From positions 115,090-179,089 of the forward strand of contig DASWRI010000067.1 of assembly GCA_036403235.1 (NCBI GenBank): a stretch of 64,000 bases of DNA, in the 5' to 3' direction. Origin of the DNA: JBGTFE01 sp036403235. GTDB lineage: Bacteria; Acidobacteriota; Blastocatellia; Pyrinomonadales; Pyrinomonadaceae. Below, one piece after another: positions 1 to 8,588 of the stretch (position 1 is the first letter of the stretch; every line of letters begins with the position of its first letter). The position numbers and the translations under genes were made by a program. A model generated the notes under the pieces. That model was not told the DNA's origin. It did no database searches and saw nothing but the letters and a program-made list of their open reading frames with translations.

Positions 1-1
1 G

Positions 2-1225
2 GGCGCGACCAATTTGACCATCGAAACTTTCACGCAGAAAGACAAAGCGGTGAGCTTCGAAGCCCCGAAATACGGTTTGAGCTACGAAGGCACGATAAAC
101 GAAAAAGGAGACGAAATAACGGGAACTTTCAAGCAGGGCGCAGGCTCGCAGGTGCTCGTTTTCCGGCGCATCAACGAGCTTCCGAAAATCAATCGCCCGC
201 AGGACCCGCAAAAGCCTTACCCGTATAACGAGGAGGACGTCTCTTACAAAAACACGAAAGACGATGTCAGGCTCGCCGGAACGCTGACCACGCCGCGCGG
301 CGAAGGACGCTTTCCGGCCGTCATCCTGATAACCGGAAGCGGCGGGCAGGACCGCAACGAAACCGTCGCCGGACATCACCCGTTTCTCGTTCTGGCCGAT
401 TATTTGACGAGAAAAGGCATCGCCGTTTTGCGCGTCGATGATAGAGGAATCGGCGGCTCCGATGCGGGCTTGCCGAATTTCACGAGCGAAAGTTTTGCCG
501 GAGACGTTCTGGCCGGAGTCGAATATCTGAAAACCAGAAAGGAAATTAATCCGAAACAAATCGGCTTAATCGGCCACAGCGAAGGCGGAATGATTGCGCC
601 GATGGTCGCCGCAAGTTCAAAAGACGTCGCGTTTATCGTTTTGCTGGCCGGCCTCGGGCAAACCGGCGCGGACGTGATTTACACGCAGACCGATTTGCTC
701 AACCGGGCGGGCGGCGCGAGCGAATTTGTTACCGCTCAGACGATAAAAATCTTGAAAAATGTGGCGGCGATTTTGAAAGACGTGCCGGATAATAAACGCG
801 CCGAACAAAAAATCGACGAAATGCTGGCCGCACAATCGGGCGAATTTAGCACCGAGCAGAAAAAAGAATTCGCGCCCGCCGAAGCGTCAATCAAAGCGCA
901 GATTCCGATGTATGTTTCCTCCTGGTTTCGCTATTTTATCGCTTACGACCCGCGCCCGACGCTGCAAAAAGTCAAAACTCCCGTTCTCGCTCTCAACGGC
1001 GAAAACGATTTGCAGGTCGCATATAAGGAAAATCTCGGCTTAATCGAGGCCGGACTCAAAGCCGGCGGAAACAAAGACGTGACGGTTAAATCCTTCCCGA
1101 AACTCAATCATCTTTTCCAGACGAGCGGGACCGGACTGCTCAGCGAATACGAAAAAATCGAGGAAACAATGTCGCCCGTCGTTCTGGAAACGATTGCCGA
1201 CTGGATTTTGAAACGCACGAAATAG
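2..1225 (+). CDS. alpha/beta hydrolase, 5' end outside window
   Basis: This is a serine hydrolase of the alpha/beta-hydrolase (dienelactone-hydrolase-like) group, probably an esterase or peptidase of unknown substrate. The reading frame is open to base 2, so the gene starts upstream; the TTG at 14 is unlikely to be the start. About 60 residues of a beta-rich N-terminal region come first. Then comes the hydrolase core with the oxyanion segment ITGSGGQDRN, the nucleophile elbow GHSEGG, a likely catalytic Asp in LNGENDLQV and a His in KLNHLFQ. The gene ends 20 bases before a hairpin shared with the converging downstream gene. The family assignment is firm; the substrate is unknown. Confidence 0.85.
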   Translation, partial: GATNLTIETFTQKDKAVSFEAPKYGLSYEGTINEKGDEITGTFKQGAGSQVLVFRRINELPKINRPQDPQKPYPYNEEDVSYKNTKDDVRLAGTLTTPRGEGRFPAVILITGSGGQDRNETVAGHHPFLVLADYLTRKGIAVLRVDDRGIGGSDAGLPNFTSESFAGDVLAGVEYLKTRKEINPKQIGLIGHSEGGMIAPMVAASSKDVAFIVLLAGLGQTGADVIYTQTDLLNRAGGASEFVTAQTIKILKNVAAILKDVPDNKRAEQKIDEMLAAQSGEFSTEQKKEFAPAEASIKAQIPMYVSSWFRYFIAYDPRPTLQKVKTPVLALNGENDLQVAYKENLGLIEAGLKAGGNKDVTVKSFPKLNHLFQTSGTGLLSEYEKIEETMSPVVLETIADWILKRTK

Positions 1226-1246
1226 ATTTTCACCATCGGCTCCGCA

Positions 1247-1293
1247 AGACAGAGGCACAGAGATTTTTTTAATATTTCTCTGTGCCTCTGTCT
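1247..1293. terminator. bidirectional hairpin terminator between convergent genes
   Basis: A perfect 17-bp inverted repeat (1247-1263 with 1277-1293) surrounds a T/A-rich loop between the ends of two convergent genes. An outer 6-bp repeat (1231-1236 with 1298-1303) extends the structure. It is probably a shared terminator, although no long T tract follows the stem. Confidence 0.6.
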
Positions 1294-1312
1294 CTCTATG
1301 GTGAGTTATTTC

Positions 1313-2728
1313 CTAATCGATAATCTGCAAGCTTTTCAAAATATTTCTGGTAATCGTTTTTCGCTTTTCCGAGTCGGCGAAATTTTTCATATCCATTTCG
1401 AGCGCGAAAAAATACGCGTTCTGCTCGCGCTCGACATAGCCGACCCACCAGCCGATTTGCGGCGTGAACGCGTCCGACCAGCCGGTTTTCGAGCGAATCG
1501 TGTATTTGTCGGTTTTCTCCGTAATCATAATTTCCTTGACAAGGTCGATTGAACGCTGCGAAAACGGCAGATTGTTTTCGTAAAGCCGTATGAGAAGCTC
1601 GACCTGCTCTTTCGGCGTCACGCGCAAATCGCCGTTTATCCAGTAAGCGTCGCCGAAACCGTTCGTGCTCCGGTTGCCGTAGCCGACCGCATCGTAATAT
1701 TTCTGCATTTTTTCGCGCCCGAGACGCTTTGAAGCTTCGACGAAAAACCAGTAGGCCGAAACCTGAAAAGCCGTGCGCAGATTGTGGTCTTTGTTCCAGT
1801 CGGGCGAAAAACGCTTGACGCCGTCCCATTTGAAAATTTCGTTTTCGTCTTTGACCGCGCCCGAATCGAGAAAAATGAGCGAGTGGATGATTTTTGAAGT
1901 CGAAGCCGGAACAAATCCCTGATTCATCCGCTCGCGGTCGTAAATCATAAATTTATTCCGGCGCAAATCGTAAACGACGATTCCGCCCGAAGCGCGCTCG
2001 GCGTCGAAAAACTTTTTCCAATCCGCTCTTTCTTCGATTTTGGCGTCCGCCAATCGCGTCTTGACGTCGCCGATGGCCGCAAACGGAATGTCGTAAATCG
2101 CGTAAGACTGCCAGTCTTTGTAATCGAAATGCCACCACTCGTTCGCGTTGACGGTGAAACCTTCGGCTTCCATCAACTGCCGGAGCAAGTCGCGATTGGC
2201 GCGTTCCGCTTCCGTTCCGCCCTTGTAATCGGGCGAAGCGCGCTCGGTAAATTCGTCAAAATCCGAAGGCATCGGGACGAGTTTGCCGGTCTGCAAATCG
2301 TAAAGGCTCAAATCGACCGCGCAGCCGCGATTATGGCGCGACCCTTTGGCCGGGTCGGCGACAAATTTTTTCTGGTCTTCGCGGACGACTTCCCAGAAAA
2401 GCTTTGTAATCGCCCACGGCCGATAGCCGTCAAAAATGACAAGGCCGAGTCCCTGTTTTTTCAGTTTTTCGTGAACTCGCAGAACGGCTTCGGCGGCCGG
2501 TCGCTGCAAAAACGCGCGGGCTTCCGGGTAGACGACTTTGCCGACGAAGTTATCCGTCCGGGCGTAGCGAATATCGAGTTTTATGGTTTTATCGAGTTTG
2601 ATGAGTTCGAGCAAATCAGCCTCACGTTTGTTTTCTTCTTTCGGCGGCGTAACCTGAGCCGCTGCGCACGAAGAAAAAAGAATAAAACAAAAAAGATACG
2701 CCGTAAATCTTAGAAAATGTTTTTTCAT
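1313..2728 (-). CDS. VanX-type D-Ala-D-Ala dipeptidase fused to class D beta-lactamase
   Basis: The 471-residue exported protein has two enzyme modules in one open frame. After an N-terminal signal with a cysteine that may be lipidated (FSSC), residues about 35-215 form a VanX/DdpX-type zinc dipeptidase, with the metal and catalytic motifs SRHNRGCAVDLSL and EWWHF. Residues about 225-471 form a class D (OXA-type) serine beta-lactamase, with the active-site S-x-x-K in PASTSKI, a SAY variant of the second motif, YGN and KTG. Known VanX enzymes remove D-Ala-D-Ala, and class D enzymes acylate with beta-lactams. Whether the C-terminal part hydrolyses drugs or only senses them, as BlaR-type domains do, cannot be decided. 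Its neighbours suggest no resistance operon. The module calls are strong. Confidence 0.88.
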   Translation of the reverse strand: MKKHFLRFTAYLFCFILFSSCAAAQVTPPKEENKREADLLELIKLDKTIKLDIRYARTDNFVGKVVYPEARAFLQRPAAEAVLRVHEKLKKQGLGLVIFDGYRPWAITKLFWEVVREDQKKFVADPAKGSRHNRGCAVDLSLYDLQTGKLVPMPSDFDEFTERASPDYKGGTEAERANRDLLRQLMEAEGFTVNANEWWHFDYKDWQSYAIYDIPFAAIGDVKTRLADAKIEERADWKKFFDAERASGGIVVYDLRRNKFMIYDRERMNQGFVPASTSKIIHSLIFLDSGAVKDENEIFKWDGVKRFSPDWNKDHNLRTAFQVSAYWFFVEASKRLGREKMQKYYDAVGYGNRSTNGFGDAYWINGDLRVTPKEQVELLIRLYENNLPFSQRSIDLVKEIMITEKTDKYTIRSKTGWSDAFTPQIGWWVGYVEREQNAYFFALEMDMKNFADSEKRKTITRNILKSLQIID

Positions 2729-2796
2729 ATTTCAGCCGAATTTATAAACGGATTGTTTGAAAACGCAGAGCAAAATAAGTTATTCTTTTAGAGATT

Positions 2797-2943
2797 ATGA
2801 GCCAGCAGGAAGGAAAAAGAAAATGTCCGGCCGTCAAATGGACGAAGCGCTTCGGCGCGGCCGCTTTTTTGTTTTTTCTCGTAAAAGGCTTGATGTGGCT
2901 GATTGTTCCGGCTTTAATCGCCTACTTTTCTATCAAAAATTAA
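2797..2943 (+). CDS. small single-pass membrane protein
   Basis: This 48-residue reading frame starts at ATG 2797, close behind the divergent promoter region of the VanX-OXA gene, and ends directly at a terminator hairpin. A basic, polar N-terminus (KRKCPAVKWTKRFG) is followed by a hydrophobic segment at residues about 20-45, interrupted by one lysine. A longer overlapping frame at 2757-2987 is less convincing because it crosses the terminator. The function is unknown. The compact layout and the amphipathic-to-hydrophobic pattern support a real gene. Confidence 0.55.
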   Translation: MSQQEGKRKCPAVKWTKRFGAAAFLFFLVKGLMWLIVPALIAYFSIKN

Positions 2944-2982
2944 GTTCGGATTCCAAACAAAACCCGTGTTTGGAATCCGAAC
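2944..2982. terminator. hairpin terminator between convergent genes
   Basis: A perfect 15-bp inverted repeat (2944-2958 with 2968-2982) and a 9-base loop fill the gap between the small membrane protein gene and the converging secreted-protein gene. It begins one base after the stop codon of the former. Confidence 0.7.
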
Positions 2983-2992
2983 CTTAAATTTA

Positions 2993-4063
2993 CTACGGTT
3001 TTGGTTTGTCGTCCTTAACTTCTTCCTCGTCATCGGAAATCTGAACTTCAGTGCCGTATTTTTGATATTCCTTAAAGCGAATCAAATTTCTCGTTTCGAA
3101 AAGCTGCCGATTGTCTCGTGAGGTAAGCCGCACGTCCGAGAGCGACGGAAGCAGATATTTTTCTTCGGCAATCGTCACCCAGTCGTAATCGATATTGCTG
3201 CTGGTGGCGCGAATCGGAAAGGTTTCGGGAATTTCCGTCGCCTCCGATTCGATGCGCAGAACGCGGAAATTTTCGCGGTCAATCCAGATTTTGCCTTTCA
3301 TTCCGGCGATGGTCGTGTCGTTGAAAACGCCCGCGGCCGTAATTCTCAACTTCGCTTTATCTTTTTTAACGTCGAAACTATAAACGACGGCGCGGCGGCC
3401 GCGAATGACGTCGGTATCGACGATTTCAAATTTCGTTTCGCTTTCGGGCTTGAAAATAATCGCCAGAATCGTGACGAATTCGCCCGTCGAGCTGGTGCCG
3501 CCGACTTCCGAATAATTTTCCTTATTAGCCGGACTTGCCTGCAAAACGCCGTTGACCGATAAAATTTTATACTCTTCCTGACCGGAAGCGCGATAGCTGA
3601 CGGCGACAACCAGTTTATCGAGATTGCGGAAATTATTTGTTCCGGCATACGCTGCCGAGCGCTGAATTTGCTGTTTGACGACAAAATCGGGCATATCGTC
3701 GAGCGCCGCCAGAGAAGCCTCGCGCGCTTTGGCTAAAACCTCGGTCGATTCTTTTTCCGACGGAAGTTTGGCAGTCGTCGGGTTCAGCCTCCGGCGATTT
3801 GCTTCTTCCAGAGTTCGCAGCAGCTCGGCGTCGTTGGCGCCTTTTGTTCTTGTCAATCCGCGCAAACCGTCGGTCAATTCAAAACTGATTCCGCGCGTCC
3901 GCAAATTTTCGATGAGAGCCGTTTTATTGTTCGGATTTTTCGACAAATCATAGAGCATCCTGACGTACTCGGCCTGCGTCAGAGGTTTTTGCTCGCCGGT
4001 CTGCGCGAAAACAAATCCGAGCGAAGAAATTAAAATTAAAATTGCGAGAATTATTTTTTTCAT
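2993..4063 (-). CDS. secreted protein of unknown function
   Basis: The chosen ATG at 4063 gives a classical Sec signal peptide (MKKIILAILILISSLGFVFAQ) and a 356-residue protein; a start 19 codons upstream would bury the signal. Residues about 22-115 are charged and helical, ending in an Arg/Lys-rich stretch. Residues about 120-335 alternate beta-strand-like segments, consistent with a lipoprotein-localisation or outer-membrane-lipoprotein-like beta fold (e.g. KGKIWIDRENFRVLRIESEA). The C-terminal tail is acidic and then basic. I do not recognise a named family. It probably acts in the periplasm. Confidence 0.75.
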   Translation of the reverse strand: MKKIILAILILISSLGFVFAQTGEQKPLTQAEYVRMLYDLSKNPNNKTALIENLRTRGISFELTDGLRGLTRTKGANDAELLRTLEEANRRRLNPTTAKLPSEKESTEVLAKAREASLAALDDMPDFVVKQQIQRSAAYAGTNNFRNLDKLVVAVSYRASGQEEYKILSVNGVLQASPANKENYSEVGGTSSTGEFVTILAIIFKPESETKFEIVDTDVIRGRRAVVYSFDVKKDKAKLRITAAGVFNDTTIAGMKGKIWIDRENFRVLRIESEATEIPETFPIRATSSNIDYDWVTIAEEKYLLPSLSDVRLTSRDNRQLFETRNLIRFKEYQKYGTEVQISDDEEEVKDDKPKP

Positions 4064-4104
4064 TGATTTATAAAGATGCTCGGCGGCTTTTTCGCGTTTG
4101 CCCG

Positions 4105-4156
4105 AAGCAAAAAAAAACAAAGGCGGAGAAAAGTTTTTAACGCTTTTCTCCGCCTT
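4105..4156 (-). terminator. rho-independent terminator after PilZ gene
   Basis: A perfect 14-bp stem (4143-4156 with 4120-4133) is followed on the minus strand by a T run (4109-4117 read as T). It lies 36 bases after the PilZ gene stop and before the next minus-strand gene, separating the two transcripts. Confidence 0.85.
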
Positions 4157-4192
4157 CGGTTAGTAAATTATGAATTAAATAAAAAGACCGAA

Positions 4193-4594
4193 TTAGTTAA
4201 CCCATTCTTCTTCGTAATTCATTTGCCAATGCCTTGTTACCCAATTTTCAGCGGCTGTTAAAGCCTTTTGCTTCCAGCTTTTCAGGTTTTCCATAACGGA
4301 AAGAGCCGCTAATGGCTTGCTCGGGTCACGCTCAACCCGAATAACTTGCGTCGGAACTTCGATAATCGTTTTTTCCTCGTCAAATACTCGTAGTGTTACT
4401 TCGCTTCCAACCGGCGGCAAAACGTCGAGATTTACCAAAGCACTGGTTTCACCCAGATTTTCCGTCAAACCTTCGACTGAAACCGTTTTACCACTTGCCG
4501 AGTCAATCCACGTTGCCTGAACCGGCAAACTCGCCATTATACGCTGATGCAAATGCGTCTTATTTTCAACCGTCGAATACGCTAAACGCGACAT
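4193..4594 (-). CDS. PilZ domain protein
   Basis: The start at 4594 follows a strong GGGGGA ribosome site about 9 bases upstream; an in-frame start at 4654 lacks one. The 133-residue protein is a single PilZ beta-barrel: the RxxxR-like N-terminal switch region is weak (HLHQRIMASLPVQATW) and the core includes VEGLTENLGETSALVNL, resembling the D/NxSxxG motif. PilZ proteins bind cyclic di-GMP or act as non-binding adaptors for motility and secretion. The imperfect motif leaves binding uncertain. Confidence 0.8.
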   Translation of the reverse strand: MSRLAYSTVENKTHLHQRIMASLPVQATWIDSASGKTVSVEGLTENLGETSALVNLDVLPPVGSEVTLRVFDEEKTIIEVPTQVIRVERDPSKPLAALSVMENLKSWKQKALTAAENWVTRHWQMNYEEEWVN

Positions 4595-4670
4595 ATCTAT
4601 TACTTCCCCCTTTTTCGTTCTTCTATTTTTCAAATGCCTAAAATAATTAGGCAATCTGTATTGCGCGAGT

Positions 4671-4699
4671 AATGTAAACTACTATTACAAAAAAGTCAA
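4671..4699 (-). promoter_or_regulatory. sigma70-like promoter of PilZ gene
   Basis: On the minus strand TTGACT (4699-4694), a 17-base spacer and TACATT (4676-4671) lie about 75 bases before the PilZ start. The predicted leader contains a small palindrome GCCTAA-N5-TTAGGC at 4636-4652. Confidence 0.6.
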
Positions 4700-5321
4700 G
4701 TATTCAAAAACCGCTCAAATCGCTAATCTAAAATTTGACCGATTAATATAATTTTATTGAAGTTAAAACGGGCAGCTTCATCCTCATTAAAAATTCCGGA
4801 CTTAAATCTTCCCTGTAATTCGCTCAAATCGCTCATTTTTTAAGTGATTTATTATCTTATAGATAGTTTTAAATCGTGGAAATCGCAATTTACAAAATTT
4901 TCGGGATTTTTTAATTCGTATCGACGCCTTTAAAAATTCGCGATTTTTAACTTCGATTTAATTTGAAAATGAGAAGATTCGAGCGCAGTGAAATTTATAG
5001 TTAAATGCTAAATTTTAGGAACTTAAATTGCCTAAAACTAGGCAGGACGCTCTTGTAAAAATTACAAACGTACAACGAAGAATTTCATGCCTTGATGGTA
5101 TGAAAGGCGATAAAAGTGTGAAAACTAAGCACTTAAAAATATCAAAGCGGATATTTTGAGTCTTATTTTACGGAAAGAAAATCTGAAGTTTGCAAAATCT
5201 AAAATCCAAAAAGTAAGATAAAAATTCAAAAATCAAAATATCCTGCCCTTTTTATAATCAAAAAACGAAATTTTGCCACAAAATTTTTTTCTATAAAACA
5301 CGAAAGAGGTCAAAAAATTAA
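4700..5321. other. AT-rich intergenic region upstream of the Oar-like receptor
   Basis: About 620 bases without a supported gene. It contains repeated AATCGCT-type words around 4720-4830 and a palindrome TGCCTAAAACTAGGCA at 5029-5044 that echoes the one in the PilZ leader. A TATAAT box lies near 5253. The receptor start is preceded by AGAGG about 15 bases upstream. No known riboswitch could be fitted. Confidence 0.4.
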
Positions 5322-8300
5322 ATGACTAAAAGAATTTCTATAAAATTTTCAATAGCAATCTGCTGTTTGCTTTTGAGCGTTGGGCAAATCTTTGCTCAAT
5401 CAACCGTAACCGGCGGTATTAATGGTACGGTCACCGACCCGGCGGGAGCGGTCGTGCCCAATGCTACCATCACGGTTACCAACCTTGGCACTAATAACGT
5501 GGTTACCGTAACTTCAAATAATGACGGTGGTTTCCGCGTTACCAATCTTCAGCCCGGAACTTACAGCGTAGCGGTTTTAGCCACCGGTTTTTCCGCCTTT
5601 AAGCTGGAAAAAGTGACGGTTGAAGTCGGTCAGTCAACGTCGCTTGACGCCGCTTTATCCGTCGGCCCGGTTGACCCCACGCAAGTTGAGGTGACGGCGG
5701 ATGCTCCGGTTATCAACACCAACGACAACGCAAATGCGCAAAACATCAACCAGACATCAATCAACGAACTGCCGATTAACGGTCGTCGCTGGTCGAACTT
5801 CGCGCTGCTGACGCCCGGAACGGTTCCCGACGGAACTTTCGGTCTGATTAGTTTCCGCGGAATCTCCGGCCTGCTCAATAACAGCACGATTGACGGCGGC
5901 GACAACAATCAGGCGTTTTTCTCGGAAGAACGCGGTCGCACGCGTATCAATTACGTTATCAGCCAATCGGCGATTCGCGAGTTTCAGGTTAACACCTCGA
6001 ACTATTCGGCCGAATTCGGTCGCTCGGCGGGCGGCGTCATTAACGCCGTCACCAAAAGCGGAACGAACGAATTTCACGGCGAGCTTTTCTACTACAACCG
6101 CAACAACCGCAACGGCGCCCGCAACCCGCGCGCGTTTCGCTCGATTTTAGTCAACGGCGTCTCGACAGTCGTTGCCGCCAAACCGATTGACGTCCGCGAG
6201 CAGTTCGGCGGCGCAATCGGCGGCCCGATTCTTAAAGACCGTCTGTTCTTCTTCTTCAGCTACGACCAGCAGAGACGCAATTTTCCGGGACTGGCCGCGT
6301 TTACGCAGCCGAATTTCCTGAATACGGTCAATCGCACATTGCTTCTTTCGCGCGGTCTGACCGCTGCGCAGATTGACAATTCTCTGAATTTCTTAAACTC
6401 GCTCACCGGCGAAACGCCGCGCAAGGGCGACCAGAAATTGTTTTTGCCGAAAATTGACTGGCAGGTCAACGACAACAATTTGTTCAGCATCAGCTACAAT
6501 CGCCTGCGCTGGGCATCTCCGAACGGAGTCCAGACGCAAGCCGTCAACAACCGCAGCCGCTCGAATTTCGGCGACGACTTTGTCCAGGTCGATTCGGTCA
6601 ACGCTCGCTTGCAGTCGACTTTCTCGGCTAACTTGCTGAACGAGTTCCGCTTCCAATACGGACGCGATTTCGAATCACAGTTCAGCACGCCGCCGCTTCC
6701 GGGCGAACCGACGACTTCGTCGACCGTCGTCGGCGGTGTTCGCGCGCCGAACATTTTCATTACCAACGGGCTTGAATTCGGAACGCCGACCTTCCTCGAA
6801 CGTCCGGCATTTCCCGATGAAAAACGCTGGCAGTTTGCCGATACGATTACTTACACGCGCGGTCGTCACACCTTTAAATTCGGCGCCGACATCAACCGCG
6901 TCACAGACGACATTTCGAATCTTCGTTTTGAAGCCGGCGCGTATTCGTATAACAACATCAACGATTTTATCGTTGACTACGTTAACTATTTGACGCCTTT
7001 ACCGGGAGCGACGGTTTGTGCCACCGGCACGCGCACTGCCGGAAGATGCTACACGAGCAACTACCAGCAAGGTGTCGGCTCGCCGGGCTTGAATCTCAAA
7101 ACATGGGATTACAACTTCTTCCTTCAGGACGATTATCGCGTTACGCCGCGTTTCACAGTCAACCTCGGTCTGCGTTATGAATACATCAAAATGCCGAAAG
7201 CGACGTTGATAAACTCGAGCACCGCGATTATTCCGAACGACGGCAGAACTTTTGCGGAAGCGACTTCGACGCTGCCGAACGATAAAGACAACTTCGGCCC
7301 GCGCATCGGCTTTGCTTACGACCTTTTCGGCAACGGCAGAACCAGTGCTCGCGGCGGCTTCGGCATTTACTACGGACGTATCCAGAACTCGACGATTTAC
7401 AACGCGCTTGTCAATACCGGAAATCCGGGCGGACAGGCTCAGTTGAGCATCGCGCCGGGCACGACGACCAACTGTTTCCCGACTGTTCCGACCGCGACGA
7501 TTCCCTGCTCGCCGATTTTCCCGAACGTTTTACCGGCCAGCTCGCTGACGTTCAGCGCGGGTGCGGTTCAGTTCTTCTCGCGCAACTTCCAGGCGCCGCT
7601 GATTAGCCAGTATGACTTCATTCTCGAACATCAGATTATGAAGAATACGGTTGTTTCGGTTTCCTATATCGGAAGTTTGGGACGCAATCTGCCGACCTTC
7701 GTCGACCAGAACTATCGCCAGACCGGCGCGACGACGACTTACACGGTTGTCGGCGGCCCGTTCGGCGGACAGACGTTCTCGCTGCCGCTTTACAGCCGCG
7801 TTACCGGCTCAAATGCTTTCACGCAGATTCAGAGCTCGGTTAAATCCGAATACAACGCGCTTGTCTTCCAGGCAAACCGACGCTTTACCGACGGCTTGCA
7901 GTTTCAGGCGAGCTACACCTGGGCGAGATCGACCGATACCAACCAAAACTCGGCGACCTTTACCCAGACCAACAGCCCGTATGACTTGTTCGACCGCAGC
8001 TACGACCGCGGCCCGAGCAACTTCGATACGCGTCATAAAGTTGTAGTGAGCGCCGTCTATGCGCCGACTTTCTACAAAGGCAGCTCAAACTCGATTTACA
8101 ATTACGCGTTTAACGGCTGGTCGATTGCGCCGGTTTTCACCTACTATTCGGGTCGTCCGTTTGACGGAACGGTTTCGGGTACAAGCTTGAACGGCTCAAA
8201 CGGCGACACGCGCTTCCCGCTTAATCTGAGAAACGCTTATCGTCTGCCGGACATCATCAACCTCGATTTGAGACTTTCAAAACGCTTCAGATTCTCGGAG

Positions 8301-8495
8301 CGCTACAATCTCGAATTTTTGGCTGAAGGCTTTAATATTGCCAACCGCACGCATGTTTTCGGTGAGAACAGCACGCTTTATACCAGAGCCGGCAACGTTC
8401 TGACCTACAACCCTTCGTTTGGCGACATTACGACGACCGACAGCACGCTTTATCGTGAACGTCAGATTCAATTCTCGGCACGTTTTCAATTTTAG
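5322..8495 (+). CDS. Oar-like TonB-dependent outer membrane receptor with carboxypeptidase-regulatory domain
   Basis: A signal peptide (residues 1-25, ending FAQ) is followed by a carboxypeptidase-regulatory-like beta-sandwich (about 28-115, start GGINGTVTDPAGAVVPNATI). Next come a TonB plug region (about 125-250, including INELPINGRRW and an SAEFGRSAGGVINAVTKSG motif) and a large barrel ending in the outer-membrane signature QIQFSARFQF. The length of 1057 residues is typical of the acidobacterial Oar-like receptors present in many copies per genome. They are thought to import large ligands or polymers; the ligand here is unknown. The gene is monocistronic and ends at a strong terminator. Confidence 0.92.
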   Translation: MTKRISIKFSIAICCLLLSVGQIFAQSTVTGGINGTVTDPAGAVVPNATITVTNLGTNNVVTVTSNNDGGFRVTNLQPGTYSVAVLATGFSAFKLEKVTVEVGQSTSLDAALSVGPVDPTQVEVTADAPVINTNDNANAQNINQTSINELPINGRRWSNFALLTPGTVPDGTFGLISFRGISGLLNNSTIDGGDNNQAFFSEERGRTRINYVISQSAIREFQVNTSNYSAEFGRSAGGVINAVTKSGTNEFHGELFYYNRNNRNGARNPRAFRSILVNGVSTVVAAKPIDVREQFGGAIGGPILKDRLFFFFSYDQQRRNFPGLAAFTQPNFLNTVNRTLLLSRGLTAAQIDNSLNFLNSLTGETPRKGDQKLFLPKIDWQVNDNNLFSISYNRLRWASPNGVQTQAVNNRSRSNFGDDFVQVDSVNARLQSTFSANLLNEFRFQYGRDFESQFSTPPLPGEPTTSSTVVGGVRAPNIFITNGLEFGTPTFLERPAFPDEKRWQFADTITYTRGRHTFKFGADINRVTDDISNLRFEAGAYSYNNINDFIVDYVNYLTPLPGATVCATGTRTAGRCYTSNYQQGVGSPGLNLKTWDYNFFLQDDYRVTPRFTVNLGLRYEYIKMPKATLINSSTAIIPNDGRTFAEATSTLPNDKDNFGPRIGFAYDLFGNGRTSARGGFGIYYGRIQNSTIYNALVNTGNPGGQAQLSIAPGTTTNCFPTVPTATIPCSPIFPNVLPASSLTFSAGAVQFFSRNFQAPLISQYDFILEHQIMKNTVVSVSYIGSLGRNLPTFVDQNYRQTGATTTYTVVGGPFGGQTFSLPLYSRVTGSNAFTQIQSSVKSEYNALVFQANRRFTDGLQFQASYTWARSTDTNQNSATFTQTNSPYDLFDRSYDRGPSNFDTRHKVVVSAVYAPTFYKGSSNSIYNYAFNGWSIAPVFTYYSGRPFDGTVSGTSLNGSNGDTRFPLNLRNAYRLPDIINLDLRLSKRFRFSERYNLEFLAEGFNIANRTHVFGENSTLYTRAGNVLTYNPSFGDITTTDSTLYRERQIQFSARFQF

Positions 8496-8523
8496 TTTTT
8501 CAAGAAATTGAAAAACCTTTCGA

Positions 8524-8562
8524 GGTGTGTTTCTTTTCGGAGAAGCACACCTTTTTTATTTT
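8524..8562 (+). terminator. rho-independent terminator with UUCG loop
   Basis: A 12-bp stem (8524-8535 with 8540-8551, two G-U wobbles) is closed by a TTCG tetraloop and followed by TTTTTTATTTT. It terminates the receptor transcript. Confidence 0.93.
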
Positions 8563-8588
8563 CGCGGTTTACGCTCTATTATTGATTC

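Noticed and set aside
2129..2713. 194-codon plus-strand frame opposite the VanX-OXA gene
   Set aside because: It is antisense to a gene with clear catalytic motifs and shows no family pattern; it follows from the codon bias of the minus strand.
5045..5140. Possible c-di-GMP or similar riboswitch before the Oar receptor
   Set aside because: Neither the conserved core nor a compatible fold could be found; only AT-rich sequence and one small palindrome are present.
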